Positions 1-8,640 of a stretch of DNA of 64,000 nucleotides are shown here, piece after piece. The stretch is taken from positions 62,001 to 126,000 of the forward strand of contig OZ007023.1 of NCBI GenBank assembly GCA_963931525.1. The letters are read 5' to 3'. Origin of the DNA: Fimenecus sp900545625 (GTDB lineage: Bacteria > Bacillota > Clostridia > Oscillospirales > Acutalibacteraceae). The translations under genes and the position numbers were made by a program. Positions within the stretch are counted from its first letter, which is position 1; the number at the start of each line of letters is the position of its first letter. Below the pieces are notes generated by a model. The model worked only from the letters and a program-made list of their open reading frames with translations, searched no databases and was not told the origin of the DNA.

Positions 1-2285
1 TCTTCGAGACTCATTTGCCATGTGTCCGATGTTGCATTTTTGTCAATATCGGCAAACATATTCCACAGTTCTTCATGTGATGCTTCAAGTTTATTTTTTT
101 CATCAATCGGTCCGAGAATAGAACCTTCAATATCTTCTTGGTCGTAAGAATTCATAGAAGATTCTGCATCGTCATAGAGGTCTACTGCCGTTCTTAATTT
201 TTTAAAAATTCCCCAATAGTCAACAATAAGCCCGAAGTCTTTGCCTTTATAAACACGGTTTACACGGGCGATAGCCTGCAAAAGATTATGCTCCTGTAAT
301 GTCTTATCAACATATAATACCCCGGCAACGGGAGCGTCAAAACCAGTGAGCAACATATCTTTTACAATAAGCATATTGATTTCGCCTTCGGGATTCTTAA
401 AATCCTCACAAACGGAATCGCAATATTTTTCATCATTATCCCCAAACAGCGGTTTGACATGTTTGTCATGGTAGTCTTTGATTTTCTTAATTGATGCCGA
501 AGTCACATCATCATCATTGCCTTCTCGTTTGTCACCAAAAGTTATAACAACACGGGGATTTGCTTTCTTGCCGGGTAAGGACGAAATGATATTATACATA
601 TCAACGGCAGTAGCACGAGACGAGCAAACAACCATTGCCTTAAGACCTTTCGGCAAGCAATAGTTGACAAAGTGGTCATAAATATCAAAGGCAATCAAGT
701 TAATACGGCTGCTTGCCTCAGCAAGTTTGGACCATTTGCTATACTTCGCTTTGAGCTCTTGCTTTTTGTCATCGGGCAGGTTTTCGGTAAGACTATCGAA
801 AAATGCATCTATCGTATTTGAAGGATCGTTTTGCTTTACTTTTCTGCCTTCATATACAAGGGGAACTGTAATCTTATCCTCAATAGAACGTTTCATCGTA
901 TAATTGTGGATTGGATCACCGAACTTTTTATATGTGTTCTTCTTGGATTTTGAAATGAGAGGTGTTCCGGTAAATGCAATCAATGTGGCGTTGGGCAAAA
1001 CCTCACGCATATAGTTATACATAGCGCTGTACTGAGAGCGGTGTGCTTCGTCAATTAAAACATAGAACTTTTCGCTGTCCTCTTCAAGATAGCGGTTTTT
1101 ACATACGGTTTCAAATTTATTGATAAGGGTGGTAATAACAAGATTTCCTTTATCTTTCAAGAGCGTTTTGAGACCTTTGCCCGTTGCGGCGCGCACAGGT
1201 GCCATTTGGGAATTGGCAAAGTTATCCCGAATTTGCTTATCCAAGTTTACACGGTCTGTAACAATAACAAAGCGGGGGTGTTCTTTTGCTTTCAATGACT
1301 GAATTTTTTTGACAAGCATAACCATAGTCAGCGATTTACCACTGCCTTGTGTATGCCAAATAACACCGCCGGTTGTTCCTTTGTTATCTTCACCGTTGAT
1401 GCGTTTGACAGCATTTTCAACGGCAAAGAACTGTTGATGACGGCATATTTTTTTGATGTTGCTATCGTATAAAATATAATCGTGAATAAGGGTTAAGAAT
1501 CTCTTTTTGTCAAGCAATGATGCAGTAATTCTGTCTTGTTCCAAAATCTGACCGTCGGGAGAACAGCTTTGGCAGATTTGTTTTTGCCAGTCTACATCAT
1601 CCTCACGCCACTCAACGAAATAATCGGCGGTTGTTCCGCAAGTTCCGTAAACAACTTTATTAGGATTCATAGCCATGACAAGCTGTGTGAACTTAAACAA
1701 CTGCGGAATGTATTCCGGTCCCATGTTGCGAACATTTTGGAGTACCCCTTCTTTTACATCCACACTTGATTTTTTACACTCGATAACGGCAAGAGGAATA
1801 CCGTTAACCATAATGACAACATCAGGGCGAGCATACTGTCCATTAGCTCTTTCAACACTGAATTCTTCTGTTACCTGCCAAATGTTGTTTGCCGGATGTT
1901 CAAAGTCTATATATGATAAATCAAAGGACTGCCGAACCGGGACATCCTGATCTATTACTACATTCTCTTCAAGACTGATACCGAGCGTTAGAAGATTATA
2001 TATTTCCTTGCTTGCCATGGAAAGCCCCTGCAAAAGAGAAGCGTCCAAAGCGTTCACGGCACGCTGAACAGACTCACCTGAAAAGTTGAGTTCATAGTTT
2101 TTATATTTAAAAGATTGCGTATTCAAAAAGCGAATAAGTTCATCCGTGAAAATCACCTTGGATAAGCTTCCTCTTTTTTGTTCCGCTTCGCTGCGGGACA
2201 CATATTGATAGCCCATTTTCTGCAAAAAGGCAATAAGCCTATCTTGGCATTCAGGGCGTTCGTTAAAAATATAATGGTTCGGCAT
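1..2285 (-). CDS. hsdR: Type I restriction enzyme subunit R (C-terminus cut by window edge)
   Basis: HsdR supplies ATP-dependent DNA translocation and cleavage to the HsdRMS complex. Reading from the ATG at 2285, preceded by GAGAGGAACC, about 761 residues lie in the window and no stop is reached. An N-terminal PD-(D/E)xK nuclease motif is visible (RPDVVI, then AVIECKKS with Glu169), followed by Walker A HTQGSGKS (Lys317), the DEAH box LIDEAHRS (Asp412), the helicase motif AFTGTPL and a motif-VI-like QAIARVNRVY. It is the last gene seen of an operon that begins near 7.8 kb. No frameshift was seen in the visible part, so the enzyme looks intact as far as the window goes. Function assignment is firm; the C-terminal HsdM-contact region cannot be seen. 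Confidence 0.95.
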   Translation of the reverse strand, partial: MPNHYIFNERPECQDRLIAFLQKMGYQYVSRSEAEQKRGSLSKVIFTDELIRFLNTQSFKYKNYELNFSGESVQRAVNALDASLLQGLSMASKEIYNLLTLGISLEENVVIDQDVPVRQSFDLSYIDFEHPANNIWQVTEEFSVERANGQYARPDVVIMVNGIPLAVIECKKSSVDVKEGVLQNVRNMGPEYIPQLFKFTQLVMAMNPNKVVYGTCGTTADYFVEWREDDVDWQKQICQSCSPDGQILEQDRITASLLDKKRFLTLIHDYILYDSNIKKICRHQQFFAVENAVKRINGEDNKGTTGGVIWHTQGSGKSLTMVMLVKKIQSLKAKEHPRFVIVTDRVNLDKQIRDNFANSQMAPVRAATGKGLKTLLKDKGNLVITTLINKFETVCKNRYLEEDSEKFYVLIDEAHRSQYSAMYNYMREVLPNATLIAFTGTPLISKSKKNTYKKFGDPIHNYTMKRSIEDKITVPLVYEGRKVKQNDPSNTIDAFFDSLTENLPDDKKQELKAKYSKWSKLAEASSRINLIAFDIYDHFVNYCLPKGLKAMVVCSSRATAVDMYNIISSLPGKKANPRVVITFGDKREGNDDDVTSASIKKIKDYHDKHVKPLFGDNDEKYCDSVCEDFKNPEGEINMLIVKDMLLTGFDAPVAGVLYVDKTLQEHNLLQAIARVNRVYKGKDFGLIVDYWGIFKKLRTAVDLYDDAESSMNSYDQEDIEGSILGPIDEKNKLEASHEELWNMFADIDKNATSDTWQMSLE

Positions 2286-2299
2286 TTCGGTTCCTCTCG

Positions 2300-3301
2300 T
2301 TAATTCTTTTTACTTTCAAGCATCTTTTGCACTTTCTTGGCTGACTCAATGAAATCTTTTTCGACCTGCGACAACTCACCGATATTTTGCTTTTTATATT
2401 TGGAATATTCCTCGCCGGCTTTTGCCAAAGCCATTTCATGAGAAATCGTCCCTGCGTTTTGCAATATTTCGCTGTCGCTCATCTGAAGGAAATCATCAAG
2501 TTTATTGACCCATTCGCGCATGGTCATAGTTTTGCGACGAAGTGCCTGTAATTCCGCAAAGTCGAGATATGCCGATGTAATAGCATTCAACTCTTTGAGT
2601 TCACTCTCGGATAGATAATTCTTAGCATTTGCAATATCCGTTTTTTGCGGTTTAATCCCTTTGAAACTTGTGAGCCCCATAAATGGCTTTGTGCAGTCGG
2701 CACGAAGATATACGAGCTCCGGTGCGGTGTGACCGGTAACGGCATAATGCATTTTGTTCTGAACGGTTTTGAAAAACAGAATACTTGTCTCGGCATTCTT
2801 ATCGTAATCGATACTTGTGGCATAAATATCGAGAATCTGACGGTAAAACACTCTTTCGCTTGAACGAATGTCACGAATCCTGTCTAAAAGTTCTTTGAAG
2901 TAATCTCCGCCGCCGGATGATTTCAGTAAATCATCGTTCATGGCAAAACCTTTGATAAGATACTCTTTCAAAACACTGTTTGCCCAAATGCGAAACTGCG
3001 TACCACGAAGTGATTTCACACGGTAACCGACCGAAATAATAACATCAAGATTATAGTAATGCGTGTTATAAGGCTTACCGTCTGCGGCAGTTGTCAAGAA
3101 ATCCTTGACAACTGAAGTTTCGTTCAATTCGCCTTCCTTGAAACAGTTATTTATATGATAACTGATGTTTTGCTTTGTTGTTTGAAAAAGTTCAGCCATT
3201 TGTGCCTGATTTAACCAAACCGTTTCATCTTCAAGAGTAACATCAATTTTTGTCAAACCGTCTTCGGTTTGGTACATTATGATTTGGTTGTTGTCGTTCA
3301 T
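2300..3301 (-). CDS. RhuM-family protein inside the restriction operon
   Basis: This 333-residue soluble protein matches the RhuM 'virulence protein' family: an N-terminal KilA-N/antirepressor-like part (VWLNQAQMAELFQTTKQNIS, then HYYNLDVIISVGYRVKSLRG at about 80-100) and a C-terminal alpha-helical part. RhuM homologues were named from a Salmonella pathogenicity island but are commonly found between type I restriction genes; their biochemical role is unknown. The start overlaps the hsdS stop by 4 bases (ATGA), so translation is probably coupled. It lies between hsdS and hsdR, which suggests a regulatory or accessory role in restriction; that is inference from context only. Confidence 0.85.
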   Translation of the reverse strand: MNDNNQIIMYQTEDGLTKIDVTLEDETVWLNQAQMAELFQTTKQNISYHINNCFKEGELNETSVVKDFLTTAADGKPYNTHYYNLDVIISVGYRVKSLRGTQFRIWANSVLKEYLIKGFAMNDDLLKSSGGGDYFKELLDRIRDIRSSERVFYRQILDIYATSIDYDKNAETSILFFKTVQNKMHYAVTGHTAPELVYLRADCTKPFMGLTSFKGIKPQKTDIANAKNYLSESELKELNAITSAYLDFAELQALRRKTMTMREWVNKLDDFLQMSDSEILQNAGTISHEMALAKAGEEYSKYKKQNIGELSQVEKDFIESAKKVQKMLESKKN

Positions 3302-4557
3302 CTTTCAACCCTCACAATTCCGTTCAAAAGATATTGCTGTAAAGCTTTACGTTGCTGCTTTAATGAGTTGTAGTAATCAACTTGTTTTTGAATATGAGTA
3401 TTGATTTTTGATATTATTGAAGCTATTTGATCCTGTTCTTCTTTTGTATCTGGGACCCAAATAACACCACGAAGAAAATCGGAAGATTTAACGGCTTGAC
3501 GTTCGTAAACAGTTCCTTCTTCATATTTTCTAATATATCTAATAAAGTCAGCACTACATAGAATAGAGCCAATAAAATCCGTGTTATATTGCGGATTCAC
3601 TTCATATGTGATATAAATTGGAGAGAAAATCGCATCGTTTTCATATTTGTTAACGCAAATAACTCCAAATTTTAAGTTTGCAGGATTATAACAAATATCA
3701 TTGTAATGCGTAACCTTATACTTTTTGTCATCGGATTTCACCAAGAAGTCCCGATTATATCTATCTGTCTTTTGCGTTACACCGTCCATTGTTAAAGAGG
3801 CATGTGTATAACCATCTTCCTTTGTGGCAAATTCGGTTCTTTCAACCAAAACATTTGAAAGACTTTCTTGATGCCATCCTTCTTTTTTCTTAATAACACG
3901 CTGAACAACCGCATCTCTTTTTGTATGGAGCTTTTCTATTGTTTTCTCCTGCAACTCAATTGCTTCGTCCCATTTCATAAGGATTTCGGCAATTTTATCT
4001 TGCTCAGTTGCGGAAGGCAAACACACCTCAATCTTTTCTAATGATTCCTGACCGATATTGATATGTTGTGACCCTGCTGCGTTGCGAATTAATTGCTTTC
4101 TAACTTCTTCTTTTTTCAAAGTCTCATTTAGAAAGTATGGACAGTAATCAGCTTTCTTTTTGCCTCTAATTACAAATCCACTATACGCGGTTTTTTCTTT
4201 GTCTAAATACACATTAGATTTTCCTGCATCTTCGGCAGTTTCTGAACTTCTTTGAAATAGAATGTCGCCATAGTTTACGCAGTACGTGTTTAGAGTATTT
4301 TCGTCAATATCAACTTGTCCTATTATGTCATTGTAATGAATGGGTGTGCTTTTCAAAACATCCATAACACTAATCATTTTTACGCCACTGCCGTATTTTT
4401 CCTTATCAGCGTTTACTCCATTTTTAAATTCTAAGAGTAAACCAAGCGGAGAGATGCGCCACTCTTGCGGAATAATACCTGCGGTTGTTCTGAAATACCC
4501 CTCCGGCACTTGTCCGTTATTTATCTGTTCAATTCGTTGTTTGATTTCAGAAGTCAT
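3298..4557 (-). CDS. hsdS: Type I restriction-modification specificity subunit S (full length)
   Basis: HsdS sets the DNA target of the HsdM/HsdR complex. The 419-residue protein has the usual two-half plan: a first target-recognition domain ending in EQDKIAEILMKWDEAIELQ (about 183-205) and a second ending in EEQDQIASIISKINTHIQKQ (about 372-390). The two similar helical segments are the conserved spacer coiled coils. The length is normal for the family. It overlaps the preceding membrane-protein gene by 4 bases and the following RhuM gene by 4 bases, so this stretch is translationally coupled. A second, half-length S-like gene lies upstream of hsdM, which is unusual for a one-hsdM locus. Confidence 0.93.
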   Translation of the reverse strand: MTSEIKQRIEQINNGQVPEGYFRTTAGIIPQEWRISPLGLLLEFKNGVNADKEKYGSGVKMISVMDVLKSTPIHYNDIIGQVDIDENTLNTYCVNYGDILFQRSSETAEDAGKSNVYLDKEKTAYSGFVIRGKKKADYCPYFLNETLKKEEVRKQLIRNAAGSQHINIGQESLEKIEVCLPSATEQDKIAEILMKWDEAIELQEKTIEKLHTKRDAVVQRVIKKKEGWHQESLSNVLVERTEFATKEDGYTHASLTMDGVTQKTDRYNRDFLVKSDDKKYKVTHYNDICYNPANLKFGVICVNKYENDAIFSPIYITYEVNPQYNTDFIGSILCSADFIRYIRKYEEGTVYERQAVKSSDFLRGVIWVPDTKEEQDQIASIISKINTHIQKQVDYYNSLKQQRKALQQYLLNGIVRVER

Positions 4558-5195
4558 TTTTTCACCTTCATAGCAGACTTAATATCATTCACAAAAAATG
4601 ATAACAAGTTGCCTTTCTTAACTCGTTTTACACCCATATCGTGACGCATTTCATTCATTATGCTTTCTAATAAAAACAAGTTGTTTTTTGCCGATTCTGG
4701 ATTTGCTCCATTCAGTCTGAATTTAACCCATTTATCTGCAACTTTTTTGGAGCCCCATAGTGTTAATTCTTCTGAAAAAGAAAGCATGTCTTTAATCATT
4801 TCTTCCTCAGTATAAGTCCCGGGGTTTTTACTGTTCTTTTGGATTTTATAAACCATTCCAATGAATGCACTATACGACTTCTCGCGCTTTTGTGCCAAGT
4901 AGTCTTCTCTTGATTTCTTGTAGTCAATAAATTTAGCAACAACAGAACTCAAAATCACACCTATCAATGACACAGTGCCTGTAATTAACGCTACAATAAC
5001 AACAGCATCAAGCTTTGAGGCAATATCTTTAATCCAATCAACGAATTTCCCAATTCCAATACCTATGTATTTAAAGCACAAATATGCAATAAGAATGCCT
5101 ATTGCCAATAAGGCCAAAAGCACTATAAGTCCAAAAAAGGAGTTCCAACGTGGATGCCTCTCGACGAAAGGTCTATTATCTTTTTGCTTCCCCAT
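4554..5195 (-). CDS. Two-helix membrane protein embedded in the restriction operon
   Basis: Unrecognised 213-residue protein. Two hydrophobic segments are clear (about 18-45, SFFGLIVLLALLAIGILIAY, and about 62-90, VVIVALITGTVSLIGVILSS). They are followed by a roughly 120-residue cytosolic helical domain with KKSREDYLAQKREKSYSAF and a C-terminal part ending MRHDMGVKRVKKGNLLSFF. C-terminal segments of that last kind occur in small hypothetical proteins near bacterial defence genes. It sits between hsdM and hsdS and overlaps hsdS by 4 bases, so it is part of the operon. A role in phage defence at the membrane is possible but is inference from position only. Confidence 0.8.
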   Translation of the reverse strand: MGKQKDNRPFVERHPRWNSFFGLIVLLALLAIGILIAYLCFKYIGIGIGKFVDWIKDIASKLDAVVIVALITGTVSLIGVILSSVVAKFIDYKKSREDYLAQKREKSYSAFIGMVYKIQKNSKNPGTYTEEEMIKDMLSFSEELTLWGSKKVADKWVKFRLNGANPESAKNNLFLLESIMNEMRHDMGVKRVKKGNLLSFFVNDIKSAMKVKK

Positions 5196-5275
5196 ATAAT
5201 CCTCCTATGCTAATTAAAAGTTGCATATTTTAAATCGCAAGTAATAAATCTTGTAACCATAAATACTGCTCCTTC

Positions 5276-6865
5276 TTATTTCAATCCCAATTCTTCAAGA
5301 TATTTGTCCATCTCAGCTTCAACGACGGCAATCTGCGCTTTCAATTCTGCAATCTCAGCATTAACGGCGTCAATATCTATGATTTCTTCTTCCTCGAAGG
5401 TGTCGACATAACGGGGAATATTAAGGTTATACTCGTTTCCTTTGATTTCATCGAGTGTTGCAACATGGCTATACTTATCGTTTTCGGCATTTTCGCCGTT
5501 GCGATATGCTTTATATGTAGCAACAATTTTATTGACATCTTCATCACGAAGAATATTCTTTGCTTTATCTTTCTTGAACTGCTTGGAAGCGTCAATAAAG
5601 AGAACGTCGGAATTGTTTCTGCCTTTTCGAAAGACAATGATACAAGCAGGAATTGAAGTGCCGTAGAACAGATTTTCGGGCAAACCGATAACTGCATCAA
5701 TTAAATTTTTATCAACGATTGCCTGTCGGATCTTGCCTTCGCTTGCCCCTCTGAACAGAACACCGTGAGGAGCAACAGCGGCAACTCGTCCGTTTCCGCT
5801 CATAGATGCAATCATATGAAGAAGAAAAGCCCAGTCGCCCTTGCTTGCAGGGGGGACTCCTATATCAAAGCGGTGCCAGCGGTCAAGCCCGGGTTCCATT
5901 TTAAATTCTTTTTTCTTTCCTTTTTTAGACTTGTCCGTTTCTTCATCCACAGAAACCTCACCGCCGGGATTAAAGCCGGATGCCCATTTATCCAGGCTGA
6001 AAGGCATATTGGCAACGATGCAGTCGAATTTCATAAGGTTGCCGTCGCTGTCAAGATGCTGGGGATTGGCAAGGGTATCGCCCCATTTAATATTGGCATC
6101 CTGAATATCGTGGATAAACATATTCATACGAGCCATTGAAATGGAAGAATTGTTCTTCTCCTGCCCGTACATCTGCACTTTATCAAATCCGCCTTTTCTT
6201 GCCGCACGAATAAGCAGAGAGCCCGAACCGCAAGTGGGGTCATAAACGCGGTCACCCTCAACCGGAGAGACAATTTGTGCCATAACCTCGGAAACCTGCT
6301 GTGGGGTGAAGAACGAGCCTGCCTTTTTGCCTGCCATTGTGGCAAACTCGCCAATCATATACTCATATGCATCACCGATAATATCGGCAGGTACTTGGTT
6401 TTCTTTAACTTCTATATTACTCGGATGCAAATCAAGGTCGGCAAAATCGTTAAGCAAATTGCGAAGAATCGGATTCTTTTGCTCTTTCTTGCCAAGATTG
6501 CTCTCGCTGTTAAAATCAATACCACGGAAAATGCCGCTCAAAATGGCATTGGAGCTTTCAAGACCGGTAAGAGCTTCACTGATTTTTGTTCCCAAATCGG
6601 GTGCGAACTGATTTTCGAGGAGATAGTCAAAGGTATACTCTTTCTTTAATGAAAAGGGTAGATTTGCAATTTGGCGTTCAAGTCGAATACCGCTGTAGTC
6701 CTTTTCAAGCTCTTTTACATTTTCATCAAAAGTATCGCTGAGATATTTGACAAAAAACATTGCAAGAACATAGTCTTTGTAATTGGAAGCGTCAATGTTA
6801 TCACGGAAGGTGTTAGCCCCTGCCCATAATGCGCGCTTAATATCATCAAAAGTTGTCTTAGCCAT
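5276..6865 (-). CDS. hsdM: Type I restriction-modification methyltransferase subunit M
   Basis: HsdM transfers a methyl group from SAM to adenine N6 in the site read by HsdS. The 529-residue protein has an N-terminal helical HsdM domain, motif I DPTCGSGSLLI (Asp209) for SAM binding and the catalytic motif IV region IVANMPFSLDKW (Asn286), where the usual NPPF reads NMPF. A C-terminal helical region with a coiled coil (AEIAELKAQIAVVEAEMDKY) would contact HsdS. The start overlaps the stop of the upstream half-S gene by 8 bases. The 80-base gap to the next gene is the largest gap inside the operon. The assignment is firm. Confidence 0.96.
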   Translation of the reverse strand: MAKTTFDDIKRALWAGANTFRDNIDASNYKDYVLAMFFVKYLSDTFDENVKELEKDYSGIRLERQIANLPFSLKKEYTFDYLLENQFAPDLGTKISEALTGLESSNAILSGIFRGIDFNSESNLGKKEQKNPILRNLLNDFADLDLHPSNIEVKENQVPADIIGDAYEYMIGEFATMAGKKAGSFFTPQQVSEVMAQIVSPVEGDRVYDPTCGSGSLLIRAARKGGFDKVQMYGQEKNNSSISMARMNMFIHDIQDANIKWGDTLANPQHLDSDGNLMKFDCIVANMPFSLDKWASGFNPGGEVSVDEETDKSKKGKKKEFKMEPGLDRWHRFDIGVPPASKGDWAFLLHMIASMSGNGRVAAVAPHGVLFRGASEGKIRQAIVDKNLIDAVIGLPENLFYGTSIPACIIVFRKGRNNSDVLFIDASKQFKKDKAKNILRDEDVNKIVATYKAYRNGENAENDKYSHVATLDEIKGNEYNLNIPRYVDTFEEEEIIDIDAVNAEIAELKAQIAVVEAEMDKYLEELGLK

Positions 6866-7436
6866 TTTTCTTTCCTCCGAGCATCTTAATTGCTTTGTTG
6901 ATAGTGTAATTCATTTTTATATTTTCGAGCTCTGCGAGCCGAGTTCGTTTCTTTTTCAATTCAATTCCGTTATGCCAAAGCGAACCGATCGCCTTTTGCG
7001 TTTCTATATCCGGAAAGGGAATACGCATTTCTTCAAGGTCGGTTCTGCTAATTGATTTCATCACCGCACCGATAGAGCTTTCTTTTGAAAGACTTACTAT
7101 TTTTTCATTCAAAATCATTGCAAGATATTTTGAATCAACAGTATCTTTAGGTGTGACAATAATTAAATTGTTGCCGCAATAGATACCATCTTCAATATCA
7201 TCAATGTAGTTAATAAATGTTGGTGTGATTCTTTTTACAACGATATCGTTCTTATGCAAAAGCCAGTTTTCATCCGGCATTACATTGTTAGTTGAAATAT
7301 TATCATCAATTTCATTGTCTGCAAGAAAATTTGCACACACAAGCCATTTGGTTGGAGTTGCTGATGGTTTTGACCTCGACGGAGTGATTGTGCAGAAATT
7401 GATATTAGCAATTTCATTAAGTTTTATGTGTTTCAT
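6858..7436 (-). CDS. Half-length HsdS-like specificity protein upstream of hsdM
   Basis: The 192-residue protein carries one target-recognition domain plus one spacer-helix segment typical of type I S subunits (ETQKAIGSLWHNGIELKKKR, about 140-160; then LAELENIKMNY). A start at 7436 (MKHIKLNEIANIN) is chosen because AAAGAGG lies 7 bases upstream; an in-frame ATG at 7487 has no good ribosome site. Half-length S proteins can act as homodimers in some type I systems, and this one overlaps hsdM by 8 bases, so it is made together with HsdM. It could be an alternative specificity subunit, a remnant of an older hsdS, or an HsdM-fixed recognition module. The family call is good; the role is inference. 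Confidence 0.82.
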   Translation of the reverse strand: MKHIKLNEIANINFCTITPSRSKPSATPTKWLVCANFLADNEIDDNISTNNVMPDENWLLHKNDIVVKRITPTFINYIDDIEDGIYCGNNLIIVTPKDTVDSKYLAMILNEKIVSLSKESSIGAVMKSISRTDLEEMRIPFPDIETQKAIGSLWHNGIELKKKRTRLAELENIKMNYTINKAIKMLGGKKNG

Positions 7437-7492
7437 TCGCAACCTCTTTTTGAAATAAGGCACAGTAAGATAGAATCCTGTGCCCATTTTCT

Positions 7493-7777
7493 TTAATATC
7501 TCGGAAGAGAACCGAGATTGTCTGATTTTATGTTGTTTGCATCTGTACGAAGATATGAGTTGTCAACCACACGAACATCTTCGCCAACAGTCCAATTACC
7601 ATAACGATAATACTTGGTTTTTGTGACATTGGGATGCTCGTTTATGAAGTTGATCATATCTCGCTTGGTGCATTCTTTTGTGGCAGCAGAGTAAAGGTCG
7701 TTTGTCCACTTCAATTTCGCAATATATTCATTCCCATATCTATCCTGCTCGTAATGCACTTTATCAATGTATACCAT
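7493..7777 (-). CDS. DUF3892-like small protein, first gene of the restriction operon
   Basis: A 94-residue soluble protein with the pattern I recognise as DUF3892: an N-terminal beta segment (VHYEQDRYGNEYIAKLKW), a middle TKRDMINFINEHPNVTKTKY and a conserved end YLRTDANNIKSDNLGSLP. The function of DUF3892 is unknown; members are often found in mobile or defence loci. An AAAGGAG ribosome site sits 6-7 bases before the ATG. It is the first gene after the strong promoter at 7869-7897 and lies 56 bases ahead of the half-S gene, so it leads the operon. A regulatory role is possible but unsupported. Confidence 0.78.
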   Translation of the reverse strand: MVYIDKVHYEQDRYGNEYIAKLKWTNDLYSAATKECTKRDMINFINEHPNVTKTKYYRYGNWTVGEDVRVVDNSYLRTDANNIKSDNLGSLPRY

Positions 7778-7821
7778 CCTATTCTCCTTTCATTTGAATT
7801 AACAAATAAGATGCTCATCGG

Positions 7822-7850
7822 CGCCCTGAATTTCTATCAAATTCAGGGCG
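7822..7850 (-). promoter_or_regulatory. Perfect 12-bp stem-loop near the 5' end of the restriction mRNA
   Basis: CGCCCTGAATTT pairs perfectly with AAATTCAGGGCG around a 5-base loop. The predicted start of transcription is about 7862, so the hairpin begins some 11 bases into the transcript. It has a T-run only on the plus strand, so it would terminate plus-strand transcripts rather than the operon. On the mRNA it is better explained as a 5' stabilising or regulatory stem. Confidence 0.6.
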
Positions 7851-7868
7851 TTTTTCTTTGTTGTAACT

Positions 7869-7897
7869 ATTATACCGCAACATTTATCGTTTGTCAA
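7869..7897 (-). promoter_or_regulatory. Consensus sigma-A promoter of the restriction operon
   Basis: On the minus strand TTGACA (7897-7892) and TATAAT (7874-7869) are separated by exactly 17 bases. Both hexamers match the vegetative consensus perfectly. The first gene downstream is the DUF3892 gene at 7777, and no other gene intervenes, so it should drive the whole restriction operon. Confidence 0.85.
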
Positions 7898-8004
7898 GCC
7901 TTTTTCGAAATATTTATGTTGTAAAGCAAATACAGCAATTTTATGCGACGTTTGAGAGGGTTTTTCGACAGATTTTTGAAATAAACACTGCCTTGCCGTA
8001 AAAC

Positions 8005-8030
8005 AAAAAAGCGGGGCCGAAGCTCCGCTT
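8005..8030 (-). terminator. Rho-independent terminator after tnpV
   Basis: On the minus strand AAGCGGAGC, TTCG loop, GCCCCGCTT and then TTTTTT, starting a few bases after the tnpV stop. One G-T pair interrupts an otherwise complete 9-bp stem. Confidence 0.8.
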
Positions 8031-8033
8031 GAA

Positions 8034-8333
8034 TCACATATAAATAAGTTCTTTACAAACGATTTCTGTGACTCTATTTCTAATATTGTTCATTTGCTGC
8101 ACCCATACCATTTGATTGTCAGATTTTATCTGCTCGGTCACACCTTCCATATCGGCGTACTGCTTCATCAGCAGGTCGAACATATCCTGTGCGTCGCGGT
8201 TGAGGTCGGTCAGATACTGTTCAAGCGTTCCTTTCATCCGCATAACATTAACTACCGTCGGATTACTCTTTTTCAAATAATTGTAATGCCGTTGTCCCCA
8301 AATGCCTATGTTCTTTACAAATTCGTCTTTCAT
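8034..8333 (-). CDS. tnpV: TnpV-family transposon-encoded protein
   Basis: The 99-residue protein matches TnpV, a small protein of unknown function carried by Tn4451-type and related clostridial mobilisable transposons. Diagnostic segments are IGIWGQRHYNYLKKSNP (about 9-25), the middle TLEQYLTDLNRDAQDMF and the C-terminal EGVTEQIKSDNQMVWVQQMN and RVTEIVCKELIY. The start overlaps the upstream small gene by 4 bases. No transposase, resolvase or relaxase lies next to it, so this is probably a remnant or passenger module of a mobile element that ended up beside the restriction island. Confidence 0.85.
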   Translation of the reverse strand: MKDEFVKNIGIWGQRHYNYLKKSNPTVVNVMRMKGTLEQYLTDLNRDAQDMFDLLMKQYADMEGVTEQIKSDNQMVWVQQMNNIRNRVTEIVCKELIYM

Positions 8334-8512
8334 ACTCTCACGCTCACTTTCTTTGACGGTGCCTTGATAATTTTGATCAGCAGTTCATCTATATCTTCTG
8401 TAGGTTTGTTTTGAGAAATAAATACCGTTCTTGCGGCATTTACGCAACCGACGAGCAGGCGGTGCTCAAAATCATCAAGAGTTATTTTGTGCTTAACATC
8501 TTTAACTTTCAT
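8330..8512 (-). CDS. Small transposon-associated protein upstream of tnpV
   Basis: A 60-residue protein (KITLDDFEHRLLVGCVNAAR ... TEDIDELLIKIIKAPSKK). Short proteins with this LDDFE...N..R...PTE.IDELL pattern commonly sit directly upstream of tnpV in clostridial elements; no function is known. An AAAGGAGAATTTTGC ribosome site precedes the ATG, and the stop overlaps tnpV, so the two form a bicistronic unit with its own promoter at 8539-8567. Confidence 0.75.
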   Translation of the reverse strand: MKVKDVKHKITLDDFEHRLLVGCVNAARTVFISQNKPTEDIDELLIKIIKAPSKKVSVRV

Positions 8513-8538
8513 AATGCAAAATTCTCCTTTGCAAATAC

Positions 8539-8567
8539 ATTGTACCGCAAAAGAGGATTATTGAAAA
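8539..8567 (-). promoter_or_regulatory. Promoter of the small gene-tnpV pair
   Basis: On the minus strand TTTTCA (8567-8562) and TACAAT (8544-8539) with 17 bases between; four and five of six bases match consensus. It lies 26 bases upstream of the ATG at 8512. Confidence 0.55.
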
Positions 8568-8640
8568 ATGTGCGTTTTTGAAATATGATTGTACGTTCCG
8601 GTGTGTTTATTAAATCCCTTATGAACATCCGCACCAAAGA

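Noticed and set aside
8034..8512. Intact mobilisable transposon
   Set aside because: Only tnpV and its small partner are seen; there is no resolvase, relaxase or clear ends.
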